Shown: positions 1 through 7,461, counted from the first letter of the stretch. The stretch is DNA of 10,169 bases from SYIM01 sp044356835 (GCA_044356835.1 JBIKVK010000115.1:1-10169); one strand, 5' to 3'. Notes: generated by a model not told the origin, from the letters alone. Translations and numbers: made by a program.

Positions 1-1434
1 ATCGGGCGCCTTGAACCAGTCCAGCCGCAACTGTTCGATGCGCTCGCTGGTGGGCCATCCGAACCAGGCCTTGGTGCCATTGCCGCGAATAGCCAGGTGA
101 CCCGCAGGATCGAGATTGTTGGGGCCGGTCGTTGCAGTAAATGCAACGTTCCAACCACCCTTGTCCGCCGGCGCCTGATTGTTGCGGCGCTGCATCTTGG
201 TGCCCCAGTTCATCGACTGCAGATCGACCTTGATCCCCAGCTTCTTGAACAGCTCGACCGTGACCAGAGCACAAGTATGGAATTCGGGATAGTCCACCGG
301 GTCAAGAATCACGACCGGCTCGCCCTTGTAGCCAGAGGCCTTGACCATCTCGGCCGCCTTTTTGAGATCGCGCTTGCCCCGAATTTTTTCGACGCCCACA
401 TCGCTGTCAAGCGGCGAGCCCGGCACAAAGACGGAATATGGGCTGTAGTACTCGGGGAAGTCCGGACCGTACATGGCCAGCAGGTATTCCCTCTGATCCA
501 CTGCCGCGAGCATCGCTTGCCGCATCAGCTTGCTGTTGAATGGCGGCGTGAGCTGATTGAAGCGCATCAGCGACTGGGACGGCAAGGTGCGTTTGATGAG
601 CTTCACCCGCTTGTCCTTGGCCAGCACCGGAATGAAATCGGGCGGCACATTTTCGATGCCGTCGATTTCGCCATTTTGAAGCGCGGCGACGGCAGTCGCC
701 TGATCCGGAATGATCTGCCAGCGGACCTGTTCCACATGAACACGCTTGGGGCCCGCCGTGAAGCGGGGCGCAGAGCTGTCGCTGCGGGGCACATAATCCT
801 CAAATCGCTGATACACGGCATGAGAACCGGACACCCACTGGTCAGCCGCGAAGCGGAAAGGACCCGAGCCGATCGCGGTGCGCACCTGCTGGTTCTCGGG
901 CGTCAGTGCCAGCTTCTCGGGCATGATGATGGCGGTGCTTCCGGAGGGGCGGGCGAGCGCGTGCAGGATCAGCGGAAACGGCTCCTTCAGCTTGAACTGC
1001 ATCACCTTGTCCGAAATTGCAGAGAGCTCCTCGGTCGCTGCCATCAGTGAGCCGCCCATCAGATCACGCTTGGCCCAGCGCTGGATGCTCGCGACTGCAT
1101 CCTGCGCCCGGACGGGAGTTCCATCGTGAAACTTGAGTCCGTCACGCAGGGTGATTTTCCAGAGCAGTCCGTTGTTTTCAGAGGTGTGGCCGGCCGCCAT
1201 CTGGGGATGGGGCTGGTACTGATCGTCAAGCCCGTAAAGCGTATCCCAGACCAGTTGGGCATGGATATTCGTGATGAACACCGTGCTGAACACCGGGTCC
1301 AGGATGGACAGGTCTGCATGCGGCACCCAGCGAAACACCCGGGCACGGTTGGGAGCCTGCGCGTGGACCAGCGCGGGCATTGACAGCGCCGCCGCAGTGG
1401 CAGGCGTTGCAGCGAGAAAGCTTCGACGATCCAT
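1..1434 (-). CDS. ABC transporter family 5 solute-binding protein (partial, C-terminus beyond left edge)
   Basis: This is the extracytoplasmic substrate-binding component (SBP_bac_5 type) of the importer encoded upstream, expected to capture a peptide or similar small solute in the periplasm. The reading frame is open from the ATG at 1434 to base 1, giving 478 residues; family members are usually about 500-540, so only a short C-terminal piece is missing. The N-terminus MDRRSFLAA followed by an Ala-rich stretch and VHAQA looks like a Tat-type signal peptide (RRSFL), with cleavage near residues 25-27. Family hallmarks are the segment LRDGLKFHDGTPV near residues 85-97, IGSGPFRF, and QNGEIDG. 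The start is set by AGGAG at 1446-1442, 7 nt before the ATG; an in-frame GTG lies one codon earlier. It is the last gene of the operon, 40 nt after the ATPase stop. The sequence does not look like GsiB, so the substrate is unknown. Confidence 0.92.
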   Translation of the reverse strand, partial: MDRRSFLAATPATAAALSMPALVHAQAPNRARVFRWVPHADLSILDPVFSTVFITNIHAQLVWDTLYGLDDQYQPHPQMAAGHTSENNGLLWKITLRDGLKFHDGTPVRAQDAVASIQRWAKRDLMGGSLMAATEELSAISDKVMQFKLKEPFPLILHALARPSGSTAIIMPEKLALTPENQQVRTAIGSGPFRFAADQWVSGSHAVYQRFEDYVPRSDSSAPRFTAGPKRVHVEQVRWQIIPDQATAVAALQNGEIDGIENVPPDFIPVLAKDKRVKLIKRTLPSQSLMRFNQLTPPFNSKLMRQAMLAAVDQREYLLAMYGPDFPEYYSPYSVFVPGSPLDSDVGVEKIRGKRDLKKAAEMVKASGYKGEPVVILDPVDYPEFHTCALVTVELFKKLGIKVDLQSMNWGTKMQRRNNQAPADKGGWNVAFTATTGPNNLDPAGHLAIRGNGTKAWFGWPTSERIEQLRLDWFKAPD

Positions 1435-1474
1435 CACAATGCTCCTCTCGGAAAAAAGAAAGACGGGACGCGAT
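1435..1474 (-). promoter_or_regulatory. Intercistronic spacer with strong Shine-Dalgarno site for the binding protein
   Basis: This 40-nt gap separates the ATPase stop from the binding-protein start. Read on the minus strand it contains a pyrimidine-rich run (TCTTTCTTTTTTCC), then GAGAGGAG directly before the start. It is the only intact strong ribosome-binding site in the operon, in contrast to the coupled junctions upstream. That fits the usual need for more binding protein than membrane components. I see no stable hairpin before the T-rich run, so I do not call a terminator. Confidence 0.5.
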
Positions 1475-3382
1475 TCAGAAATGATGCCCGATGCGATGTC
1501 GGGCGACAAAATGCCCGGAGCCGACCTCGATCAAAGGCTCGACTACCGGCTCATCGCCCAGCGCACGGGCGGGGCTCGGAATTTCGCTGACCTCCAGCGA
1601 GTGCGCGCGACGTCGTGCCGGGTCGGGCACGGGAACCGCAGACATCAGCTTGCGGGTGTACGGGTGTTGCGGGTTCTCAAAAATTGCGCGGCGCGGGCCG
1701 ATTTCGACAATTTGGCCGAGATACATGACTGCGACCCGGTGGCTGATACGCTCCACCACGGCCATATCGTGCGAGATGAACAGGTAGGACACGCCCAATT
1801 GGTGCTGGAGATCGATGAGGAGGTTGACGATCTGGGCGCGGATGGACACATCCAGCGCCGAAACCGCCTCATCGGCGATGACGACCTTGGGATCGACCGA
1901 CAGTGCCCGAGCAATACAGATCCGCTGACGCTGACCCCCCGAAAACTCATGGGGCCAGCGTGAAGCAGTGGCTGGGTCGAGTCCAACGCGCTCCATCAAC
2001 TGCCAGACTTTTCGATCGGCGGCCTCGCCATCGGCCAGCCCCTGGATCAGCATCGGCTCCTTGATGCATTCACCCACGCGCATTCTTGGATTGAGCGATG
2101 CAAAGGGGTCCTGAAAGACAAATTGCATTTTGCGGCGCAGGCTGCGCAGTGCCGCCCGATCGGTCACCCGGACGGTCTGCCCCTCGAATTCGACTTCGCC
2201 GCCACTGACCCGAGCCAGGCGGACCAGAGACCGGCCCGTCGTGGTTTTGCCGCACCCGGACTCGCCCACCAGCGCGAGCGTCTCGGCCTCGTGCAGATCG
2301 AATGAAACCCGCTCGACGGCGTGGATGCGACGGGTCACCCTGGAAAAGATCCCTGAACGCACATCAAAGCGGGTCACCAGATTTCGTACCCGGAGAATCA
2401 CTCGCTCACCTGCGGCACGCGCCGCAGTGCCACCTTCGGCGGATGCACGGGTACCGGCCAATCGAGCGCTACCGTCGTCCTCGGGGAGCACAAACCGGGA
2501 GGGAAGCTCGGTCCCATTCATCGAACCCAAGCGTGGCACGGAGGCCATCAGCATCCGGGTGTAGGGATGCTCGGGTTGCCCGAAGAGGCGATGCACATCG
2601 TTGCGCTCGACCACCTCGCCGTGGCGCATGACCATCACCCGGTCGGCGATCTCGGCCACGACGCCCATGTCGTGGGTGATGAAAATCACCGCCATCTGCA
2701 GCTCGCGCTGCAACTCGCGCACCAGCTGAAGGATCTGCGCCTGAATGGTCACATCCAGAGCCGTGGTCGGCTCGTCGGCGATCAGAAGGCCCGGCCGACA
2801 CGACAGGGCCATCGCAATCATCACGCGCTGCCGCATACCCCCGGACAGCTGATGCGGGTAGCGTTTCATCACCGAGGCCGAATCGGGAATCCGCACCTGG
2901 TCGAGAATGCGTCGGGTCGTGGCCTCGGCTTCGGCACGCGTGCAATCCCGATGGAGCAGGATCGCCTCGGCAATTTGCGAACCCACGGTGAAGACCGGAT
3001 TCAGCGAGGTCATCGGCTCCTGGAAAATCATGCCGATATCGCCGCCTCGAACCGAGCGCATTTGATCTTCAGAAGCGCGCGTCAGGTCGATGGTCGTACC
3101 GTCAGCGCGCCTGAACTGGATCATCCCCGCGTCGATCCGTCCGCCACCAAATTCAACCAGGCGCATCAGCGCCAGCGTGGTCACCGATTTGCCGGATCCC
3201 GACTCGCCCACGATCGCAAGGGTCTCACCGCGATCGACATGCAGGTCGACCCCGCGGACCGCATGCACGGCGTTGGGGCCGTGTCCAAAACGGACCGACA
3301 GCCCTCGGATGTCGACCACCCGCGAGGCGTCCAAAAGATCCGGGCCCGGACCGATCGGCGAGGATTGGTTCGTCGAATTCAT
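1475..3382 (-). CDS. ABC transporter ATP-binding protein, two fused ATPase domains, GsiA-type
   Basis: This is the cytoplasmic energy-coupling subunit of the peptide-class importer. It is 635 residues with two complete ABC domains in tandem, corresponding to a DppD-DppF fusion as in glutathione importer GsiA (about 620 residues). Domain 1: Walker A GESGSGKS (59-66), Q-loop Q121, signature LSGGMRQR (179-186), Walker B LLIADE (199-204), H-loop H237. Domain 2: Walker A GESGCGKT (373-380), Q424, signature FSGGQRQR (480-487), Walker B VVIADE (500-505), H538. Each domain ends with the oligopeptide-transporter extension around HPYTR (272-276 and 573-577). The segment from about 538 to 585 (SHDMAVVERISHRVAVMYLG onward) and the GSGHFV tail strongly recall GsiA. 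The start ATG lies 2 nt after the upstream permease stop with only a weak ribosome-binding site, which implies translational coupling. All catalytic motifs are intact. The substrate cannot be read from the ATPase. Confidence 0.95.
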   Translation of the reverse strand: MNSTNQSSPIGPGPDLLDASRVVDIRGLSVRFGHGPNAVHAVRGVDLHVDRGETLAIVGESGSGKSVTTLALMRLVEFGGGRIDAGMIQFRRADGTTIDLTRASEDQMRSVRGGDIGMIFQEPMTSLNPVFTVGSQIAEAILLHRDCTRAEAEATTRRILDQVRIPDSASVMKRYPHQLSGGMRQRVMIAMALSCRPGLLIADEPTTALDVTIQAQILQLVRELQRELQMAVIFITHDMGVVAEIADRVMVMRHGEVVERNDVHRLFGQPEHPYTRMLMASVPRLGSMNGTELPSRFVLPEDDGSARLAGTRASAEGGTAARAAGERVILRVRNLVTRFDVRSGIFSRVTRRIHAVERVSFDLHEAETLALVGESGCGKTTTGRSLVRLARVSGGEVEFEGQTVRVTDRAALRSLRRKMQFVFQDPFASLNPRMRVGECIKEPMLIQGLADGEAADRKVWQLMERVGLDPATASRWPHEFSGGQRQRICIARALSVDPKVVIADEAVSALDVSIRAQIVNLLIDLQHQLGVSYLFISHDMAVVERISHRVAVMYLGQIVEIGPRRAIFENPQHPYTRKLMSAVPVPDPARRRAHSLEVSEIPSPARALGDEPVVEPLIEVGSGHFVARHRIGHHF

Positions 3383-3384
3383 CG

Positions 3385-4236
3385 TCAGATCCGCTTGGCC
3401 ATGCGGGGATCGATCGAATCACGCAAGCCGTCACCCAGCATGTTGATGGCCAGAATCGTGATCGACAGGAAGAGAGCGGGAAACAGGATCATGTGCGGCT
3501 TGATCTGCCACAGGCTGCGGCCTTCGGCCATGATGTTTCCCCAGGAGGGAATCGACGGGGGCACACCCGCGCCGATAAAGGAAAGGCTGGCTTCAGCGAG
3601 AATCGCCAAACCACAGATGTAGGTCAACTGAACGGTCAGCGCAGCCACGGTGTTCGGGAAAATATGACGCAGGATCACTCGCCAGGGCGATGCACCCGCG
3701 GCCACGGCCGCCTCGACAAAGGGCTGTTCGCGCAGGGTGAGCGTGACACCACGCACCAGGCGCACGACGCGGGGTATCTCGGCAATCGTGATGGCGATGA
3801 TGACGTTCTCCAGCGATGCCCTGGTCAGGGCAATGAGCGCGATCGCAAGGAGAATGGTCGGAATCGACATCAATCCATCCATGATCCGCATGACAATGGC
3901 GTCGACCCAGCGAACGAAGCCCGAGACCAGGCCGATCAAGGTGCCAAAGACAAAGCACAGGGCAGCCACCGAGAAGCCGACGATCAGCGAGATCCGGGCT
4001 CCGTAGAGCACCCTGGAATACACATCACGACCCAGGAGATCGGTACCGAACCAGAACTGAGCACCGGGGTTGCGGGTGCGATGAATCGGGGACAGCGCGG
4101 TCGGGTCGCGCGTGCCCAGAAAGGGCGCAAGAACGGCCATCAACACCAATAGGAGCACGATCAGCCCGCCAATCGCCACGGTCGGGTGCTGGCGCGCAAA
4201 GGCGACCGAGCGCCCCAGGAAGGATTTCAGGTCCAT
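3385..4236 (-). CDS. ABC transporter permease, DppC/GsiD-like
   Basis: This is the second inner-membrane permease subunit of the importer, 283 residues, close to the usual 280-305 of the DppC family. It has a short cytoplasmic N-terminus and a first membrane segment at about 20-40. The DppC-type periplasmic motif FWFGTDLLGRDVYSRVLYGAR spans about 61-81, followed by further hydrophobic segments near 82-105, 113-136, 140-155, 197-220 and 250-267. The EAA coupling loop that contacts the ATPase lies at about 172-195 (VEAAVAAGASPWRVILRHIF). The C-terminus, GDGLRDSIDPRMAKRI, is typical of the family. Its ATG shares one base with the stop of the upstream permease (TGATG), so translation is coupled. 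Substrate specificity cannot be inferred from it. Confidence 0.95.
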   Translation of the reverse strand: MDLKSFLGRSVAFARQHPTVAIGGLIVLLLVLMAVLAPFLGTRDPTALSPIHRTRNPGAQFWFGTDLLGRDVYSRVLYGARISLIVGFSVAALCFVFGTLIGLVSGFVRWVDAIVMRIMDGLMSIPTILLAIALIALTRASLENVIIAITIAEIPRVVRLVRGVTLTLREQPFVEAAVAAGASPWRVILRHIFPNTVAALTVQLTYICGLAILAEASLSFIGAGVPPSIPSWGNIMAEGRSLWQIKPHMILFPALFLSITILAINMLGDGLRDSIDPRMAKRI

Positions 4237-5177
4237 CAGTAGGTGATCCTCGGATCAAACACCCGGTACAAGAGATCGACGATCAGGTTGATCAGCACAT
4301 ACAGGAAACTGAACAGCAGGATCACCCCCTGGATGATCGGATAGTCGCGCCTCAAAATTGCGTCGACGGTCAGGCGCCCAAGGCCCGGTATCGAGAACAC
4401 GGTTTCAGTGACCACCGCGCCACTGATCAGCAGCGCAACCCCACTCCCGATCACGGTCACGATGGGCACCGAGGCGTTGCGCAACGCGTGTCTAAAGAGA
4501 AGGTTTCTCGAATCGACTCCCTTGGCACGTGCGGTCCGTATGTAGTCCTGCGAGAGGGTTTCGAGCAGGGTGGCGCGCGTGATCCGCGTGATCAGTGCGA
4601 CATAAACGCTCGACAGTGCCAGCGTCGGAAGAATGAGCGTCCGAAGCGAGGCCCAGAGGCCTTCGCTCGGCGGAACATAGCCCTGAACGGGCAACCAACG
4701 CATTTCGACACCGAAGAGCCAGGCGAGCGCGTAGCCCACAACGAACGTCGGCAATGAAAAACTGAAGACTGCGCCCACCATGACCAAGCGATCATCGAAA
4801 CGGTTGTGATGCCAGGCGGCAAGCGCGCCGATCGGAATCGCAACCATGACCGAAACGATCAGGGTCATCAACATCAGGGTGAAGGTGGGCGGAATACGCT
4901 GGGAGATCATCGTACTCACTGGGGTTCCAGTGAACAGAGACATCCCCAGATCACCTTGGACGACGCTCACCAGCCAGATGCCAAAACGCTGCACGAAGGG
5001 CTGATCGAGCCCGAGGGTCATGCGGATACGCTCGATTTCCTCTGCCGTGGCATCGTCGCCAGCCAGGAAAACCGCAGGGTCGCCCGGCGCCAGATCGAGC
5101 AAGCCATACACAAACAGCGCAACAACCAGCATGACCGGAATTGTCAACAGCACTCGCCGAACCGTATATGCAAACAT
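4236..5177 (-). CDS. ABC transporter permease, DppB/GsiC-like
   Basis: This is the first gene of the importer operon and encodes the DppB-type inner-membrane permease, 313 residues from the chosen start. The N-terminus MFAYTVRRVLLTIPVM opens directly into the first membrane segment (about 9-27), followed by the family motif LAPGDPA (29-35) and LGLDQP (55-60). Later hydrophobic segments lie near 98-121, 133-156, 180-198, 238-259 and 282-303. The EAA loop is at about 211-233 (DYIRTARAKG...LLFRHALRN), and FSIPGLGRL and RDYP are also typical. A GTG 42 nt upstream (5219) is in frame and would add 14 residues. I prefer the ATG at 5177 because DppB-family proteins start just before the first membrane helix. 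The ribosome-binding site is weak for both choices: GGAG at 5194-5191 is 13 nt away. Confidence 0.93.
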   Translation of the reverse strand: MFAYTVRRVLLTIPVMLVVALFVYGLLDLAPGDPAVFLAGDDATAEEIERIRMTLGLDQPFVQRFGIWLVSVVQGDLGMSLFTGTPVSTMISQRIPPTFTLMLMTLIVSVMVAIPIGALAAWHHNRFDDRLVMVGAVFSFSLPTFVVGYALAWLFGVEMRWLPVQGYVPPSEGLWASLRTLILPTLALSSVYVALITRITRATLLETLSQDYIRTARAKGVDSRNLLFRHALRNASVPIVTVIGSGVALLISGAVVTETVFSIPGLGRLTVDAILRRDYPIIQGVILLFSFLYVLINLIVDLLYRVFDPRITY

Positions 5178-5269
5178 CGGGATCCGGAATCTCCGTTTTA
5201 TTGTTCTGGGCCGGACCACGCGCTGGCAGGTGGATCGGGGACCGAATGCTCAATGTAAGCTCCAGACCT

Positions 5270-5295
5270 CGAGCTCGCGTTCAATATGGAGCTCG
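5270..5295. repeat. Inverted repeat CGAGCTC-N12-GAGCTCG
   Basis: A perfect 7-bp inverted repeat has arms at 5270-5276 and 5289-5295 separated by 12 nt, so the arm centres are 19 bp apart, roughly two helical turns. It sits in the divergent control region about 95 bp upstream of the permease start and 120 bp upstream of the aminotransferase. The geometry would suit a dimeric regulator. The arms are themselves built on the palindrome GAGCTC, so chance occurrence in GC-rich DNA is possible. Confidence 0.35.
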
Positions 5296-5304
5296 GTCAC
5301 GAGA

Positions 5305-5323
5305 CTGGCGCTATTCTCGCCAG
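5305..5323. repeat. Inverted repeat CTGGCG-N7-CGCCAG
   Basis: A perfect 6-bp inverted repeat has a 7-nt AT-rich centre (CTATTCT), immediately right of the GAGCTC repeat and inside the divergent control region. It could be an operator half-site pair or a small hairpin in a transcript. There is no T-run after it on either strand, so it is not a typical intrinsic terminator. Confidence 0.3.
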
Positions 5324-5417
5324 CCGATTGTAGGAGGACTGTTCGCAGCCCGTCAAACAAGCCCTTGCCCCGGGGCGATGGACTGTCGGTTATGCTTCGG
5401 GCCATCCCCCCTTCAAT

Positions 5418-6626
5418 TTGACTGCGATCGTGAATCAAGCCCTCGCCCGAATCCCGGGAACGCGACTGCTCCACGCACCAGGTCCGACCCCAATCCCTGC
5501 GGCCGTGCTCGCCGCCATGTTCGAGCAGTCGATGGATCTGGCCGACCCACGGGTCGACCAGATCATTGTGGAATGCGAGCAGGGTTTGCTCGGCTTGCTC
5601 GGCGCACCCGATTCCGAAACGCGGGTGTACATGTACTCCTGTAACGGGCATGGCGCCTGGGAGGCGACCCTGGCCAATCTCATCGCGCCCGGCTACAAGG
5701 CTCTGATCCCGGGCACCGGACACTTTTCCGACGGCTGGGACACCCTCGCGCGCGACATTGGCATCGAAACTATCCGCACCCCCTGGAGACCCGGATGGCC
5801 GATCGACCCCGAGCCGATCGGGCAAGCGCTACGCGCCGACGTCGAGCGCAAAATCGCGGCCGTCTGCGTGATACATACCGACACGGCCAGCAGCGTCACC
5901 AGCGATCTGAACGCCATTCGTCGCGCGATCGACGAGGCTGGCCATCCCGCCCTGCTGGTGGTCGACGTGGTGGCATCACTCGCCGCTGCGCCTTTTTCGA
6001 TGCGATTGAATGGCGTCGACGTGGCCATGGGCGCATCCCAGAAAGGCCTGATGATGCCCGCCGGCTTGGGATTTGTGGCGGCAAACCATCGGGCTCGTGC
6101 CATCGCCTCGGCTCATGATCGGCCGCGCCACTATTGGGACTGGCGCTTCCGAGACGGTCCCCTGAACTACCATAAATTCTGCGGCACTCCGCCACTCCAG
6201 ATGTTGTTGGGTCTGCGGGCGGCACTGGGACTCATCGAGGCCGAAGGCCTGGATCGGGTCCATCAGCGGCATCGCAGGCTGGCGGGCGCAGTTCGTGCTG
6301 CCGTCGAGGCCTGGCGCGCGGGCGCAGTGCTGGACTTCTATTGCAAGGATCCGCACGCCAGATCGGTGTCTGTGACCACCATCACGGTCGCGCCGCCGCA
6401 CGATCCGGTGGCTCTGCGGACCCAGGCCCGAGAACGCTACCAGGTCGCGCTGGCCGGGGGGCTCGGCCCGATGACGGGCAAGGCGTTCAGGATTGGTCAC
6501 CTGGGCGACCAGAACGAAGCGCAGATACTCGGTTGCATTGCCGGAGTTCAGGCCACGCTGCAGTCTTTGGGCATCGATTGCGGTCGGGATGCGCTCGATG
6601 CGGCCATCGCCGCGCTCAATCAATAG
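5418..6626 (+). CDS. Class V aminotransferase, alanine/serine-glyoxylate type (PLP-dependent)
   Basis: This is a predicted cytosolic PLP enzyme moving an amino group between an amino acid (or related amine) and an oxo-acid such as glyoxylate. It is 402 residues, normal for the family. Visible features are HAPGPTPIP (19-27), the cofactor-phosphate loop CNGHGAWEA (75-83), HTDTASSV (153-160), the PLP ring-binding Asp183 in VVDVVAS, the Schiff-base Lys209 in GASQKG, GTPP (256-259), and the carboxylate-binding RIGHLGD (358-364). The start is uncertain: the frame is closed by a stop at 5331, and the only upstream candidates are TTG at 5418 and GTG at 5430, neither with a clear ribosome-binding site. 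The first conserved block begins about residue 18, so either start gives a full enzyme. It is divergent from the ABC importer. Alternatives within the fold include ureidoglycine-glyoxylate aminotransferase; I cannot choose between them. Confidence 0.9.
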   Translation: MTAIVNQALARIPGTRLLHAPGPTPIPAAVLAAMFEQSMDLADPRVDQIIVECEQGLLGLLGAPDSETRVYMYSCNGHGAWEATLANLIAPGYKALIPGTGHFSDGWDTLARDIGIETIRTPWRPGWPIDPEPIGQALRADVERKIAAVCVIHTDTASSVTSDLNAIRRAIDEAGHPALLVVDVVASLAAAPFSMRLNGVDVAMGASQKGLMMPAGLGFVAANHRARAIASAHDRPRHYWDWRFRDGPLNYHKFCGTPPLQMLLGLRAALGLIEAEGLDRVHQRHRRLAGAVRAAVEAWRAGAVLDFYCKDPHARSVSVTTITVAPPHDPVALRTQARERYQVALAGGLGPMTGKAFRIGHLGDQNEAQILGCIAGVQATLQSLGIDCGRDALDAAIAALNQ

Positions 6627-6633
6627 GCCACTC

Positions 6634-7374
6634 TCACGAGGGATAGGCGATCTTGTACGCGATCGATGCCGCCTCGTCGAGCGACACCCCGTTTCGGTAC
6701 ATGGCCAGTGATTCAGGCCGGACGACCCCGCTGAGCGTCCGAGGGCAAGGCTCGGGCTCTCCGATCACCAGCCGCAGCGGAATTCGCTCGGCATGGATCG
6801 GGTAGGCGTAGTCCTCATCGTCGTCCACCACGCCCTTGGCCCGAATTTTCGCGGAGGCTTCCTCGATGTCCATCCAGAGTACGGTCGTCGCCTTGATTTC
6901 GAGCGCCGTGCTTGGACGCAATGTGGCAGTCCGGCCCGGGAAGAAGCGGTCCACCATCATGATGAGCGCCCTCGCCTTCTCGGCCGGATCATCCAGGAGT
7001 CGGGCCCGTCCGAACGCCATGACCGACCGATAATCGGCAGAATGGTTGAAGCCGCACCGGGCAAGCACCAAGGAGTCCATCTGGGTCACCGTGAGGCAGC
7101 AAGGCTCGCCGCGCGAGAGTTTGCGAAGCATGCGGCTCGCACTGCTGCCATGCCAATATAAACGCGTGCCCTCACGCCAGTAGAGCGTCGGTGTGCAAAA
7201 AGGCTGGCCCTCGATCACATAAGCGACATGCGCCATGACCCCGGCATCCAGCAGGGCGTGGATCGTTCCATGATCGTAATGACCACGATCATGCCGGCGT
7301 CGAACCCGGTTGCGACGGCTGACCGGATACTGCTCCGTTCGGTCTGTGCGAATCGTTTTGGACTGCTCGCTCAT
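6634..7374 (-). CDS. Pyridoxamine 5'-phosphate oxidase-related, FMN-binding split-barrel protein
   Basis: This is a 246-residue protein of the flavin-nucleotide-binding branch of the PNPOx-like split-barrel fold (NimA-like/COG3467 type); such proteins bind FMN or F420 and most have no assigned substrate. Recognisable segments are RGHYDHGTIHALLDAG (30-45), AYVIEGQPFCTPTLYW (51-66), YWHGSSASRMLR (73-84), CLTVTQMDSLVLAR (93-106), HSADYRSVMAFGRARL (111-126) and the EEASAKIR/DDDEDYA region (171-190). The middle three fit the flavin-binding barrel and dimer surface of the family. I chose the ATG at 7374, with AAGGGG 9 nt upstream; an ATG ten codons earlier (7404) lacks a ribosome-binding site. The N-terminus is Arg-rich (about residues 20-30). 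The gene converges on the aminotransferase with only 7 nt between stops and diverges from the pirin gene. It is not a true PdxH. Confidence 0.88.
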   Translation of the reverse strand: MSEQSKTIRTDRTEQYPVSRRNRVRRRHDRGHYDHGTIHALLDAGVMAHVAYVIEGQPFCTPTLYWREGTRLYWHGSSASRMLRKLSRGEPCCLTVTQMDSLVLARCGFNHSADYRSVMAFGRARLLDDPAEKARALIMMVDRFFPGRTATLRPSTALEIKATTVLWMDIEEASAKIRAKGVVDDDEDYAYPIHAERIPLRLVIGEPEPCPRTLSGVVRPESLAMYRNGVSLDEAASIAYKIAYPS

Positions 7375-7461
7375 CGTCTGAAGCCCCTTCGATTGGTTCC
7401 TCATTGTGCACCGGGGATAGACTTCACGCCCAGCACCTGTCGAGCCAAAAGGATCAAAGTC
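7375..7461. promoter_or_regulatory. Divergent promoter region between split-barrel and pirin genes
   Basis: This 87-bp spacer must carry promoters for both flanking genes. On the minus strand TCGACA (7443-7438) and TATCCC (7419-7414), spaced 18 nt, form a weak sigma70-like candidate for the split-barrel gene. On the plus strand TTGGTT (7393-7398) and GATAGA (7416-7421), spaced 17 nt, are an even weaker candidate for the pirin gene. The two would overlap. The matches are imperfect, so only the presence of promoters here is reasonably supported, not the boxes. Confidence 0.35.

Larger units (their letters stand above)
5178..5417. promoter_or_regulatory. Divergent intergenic region between transporter operon and aminotransferase
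   Basis: This 240-bp spacer is the longest non-coding stretch in the window. It must hold the promoters for the leftward importer operon and, unless a start was misjudged, for the rightward aminotransferase. I cannot assign a convincing -35/-10 pair in either direction. TATGCT at 5391-5396 could be a -10 for the aminotransferase, but it lacks a well-spaced -35. Two inverted repeats lie in the middle (listed separately) and are candidate operators. No regulator gene is next to it inside the window. Confidence 0.5.

Noticed and set aside
97..1050. 317-codon open frame on the plus strand, opposite the solute-binding protein
   Set aside because: It is fully antisense to a clear family 5 binding protein, its translation has no recognisable domain, and it is the kind of frame GC-rich codon bias leaves open.
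2567..3622. 351-codon open frame on the plus strand, opposite the ATPase and the DppC-like permease
   Set aside because: It spans the junction of two well-supported genes on the other strand and its His/Arg-rich translation resembles no protein family; treated as a shadow.
3493..4152. 219-codon open frame on the plus strand, opposite the DppC-like permease
   Set aside because: Highly polar, Gly/His/Asp/Gln-rich translation typical of the reverse of a membrane protein gene; no start signal or domain.
5141..5644. 167-codon plus-strand frame through the divergent control region
   Set aside because: It overlaps the start of the DppB-like permease on the other strand and the aminotransferase in another frame; the translation has no recognisable features.
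6627..6633. Terminator between the convergent aminotransferase and split-barrel genes
   Set aside because: Only 7 nt separate the stops and no GC-rich hairpin with a T-tract is visible around them.
7228..7461. N-terminal extension of the pirin frame by 78 codons
   Set aside because: It overlaps the divergent split-barrel gene, shows no pirin similarity, and a good ribosome-binding site precedes the ATG at 7462.
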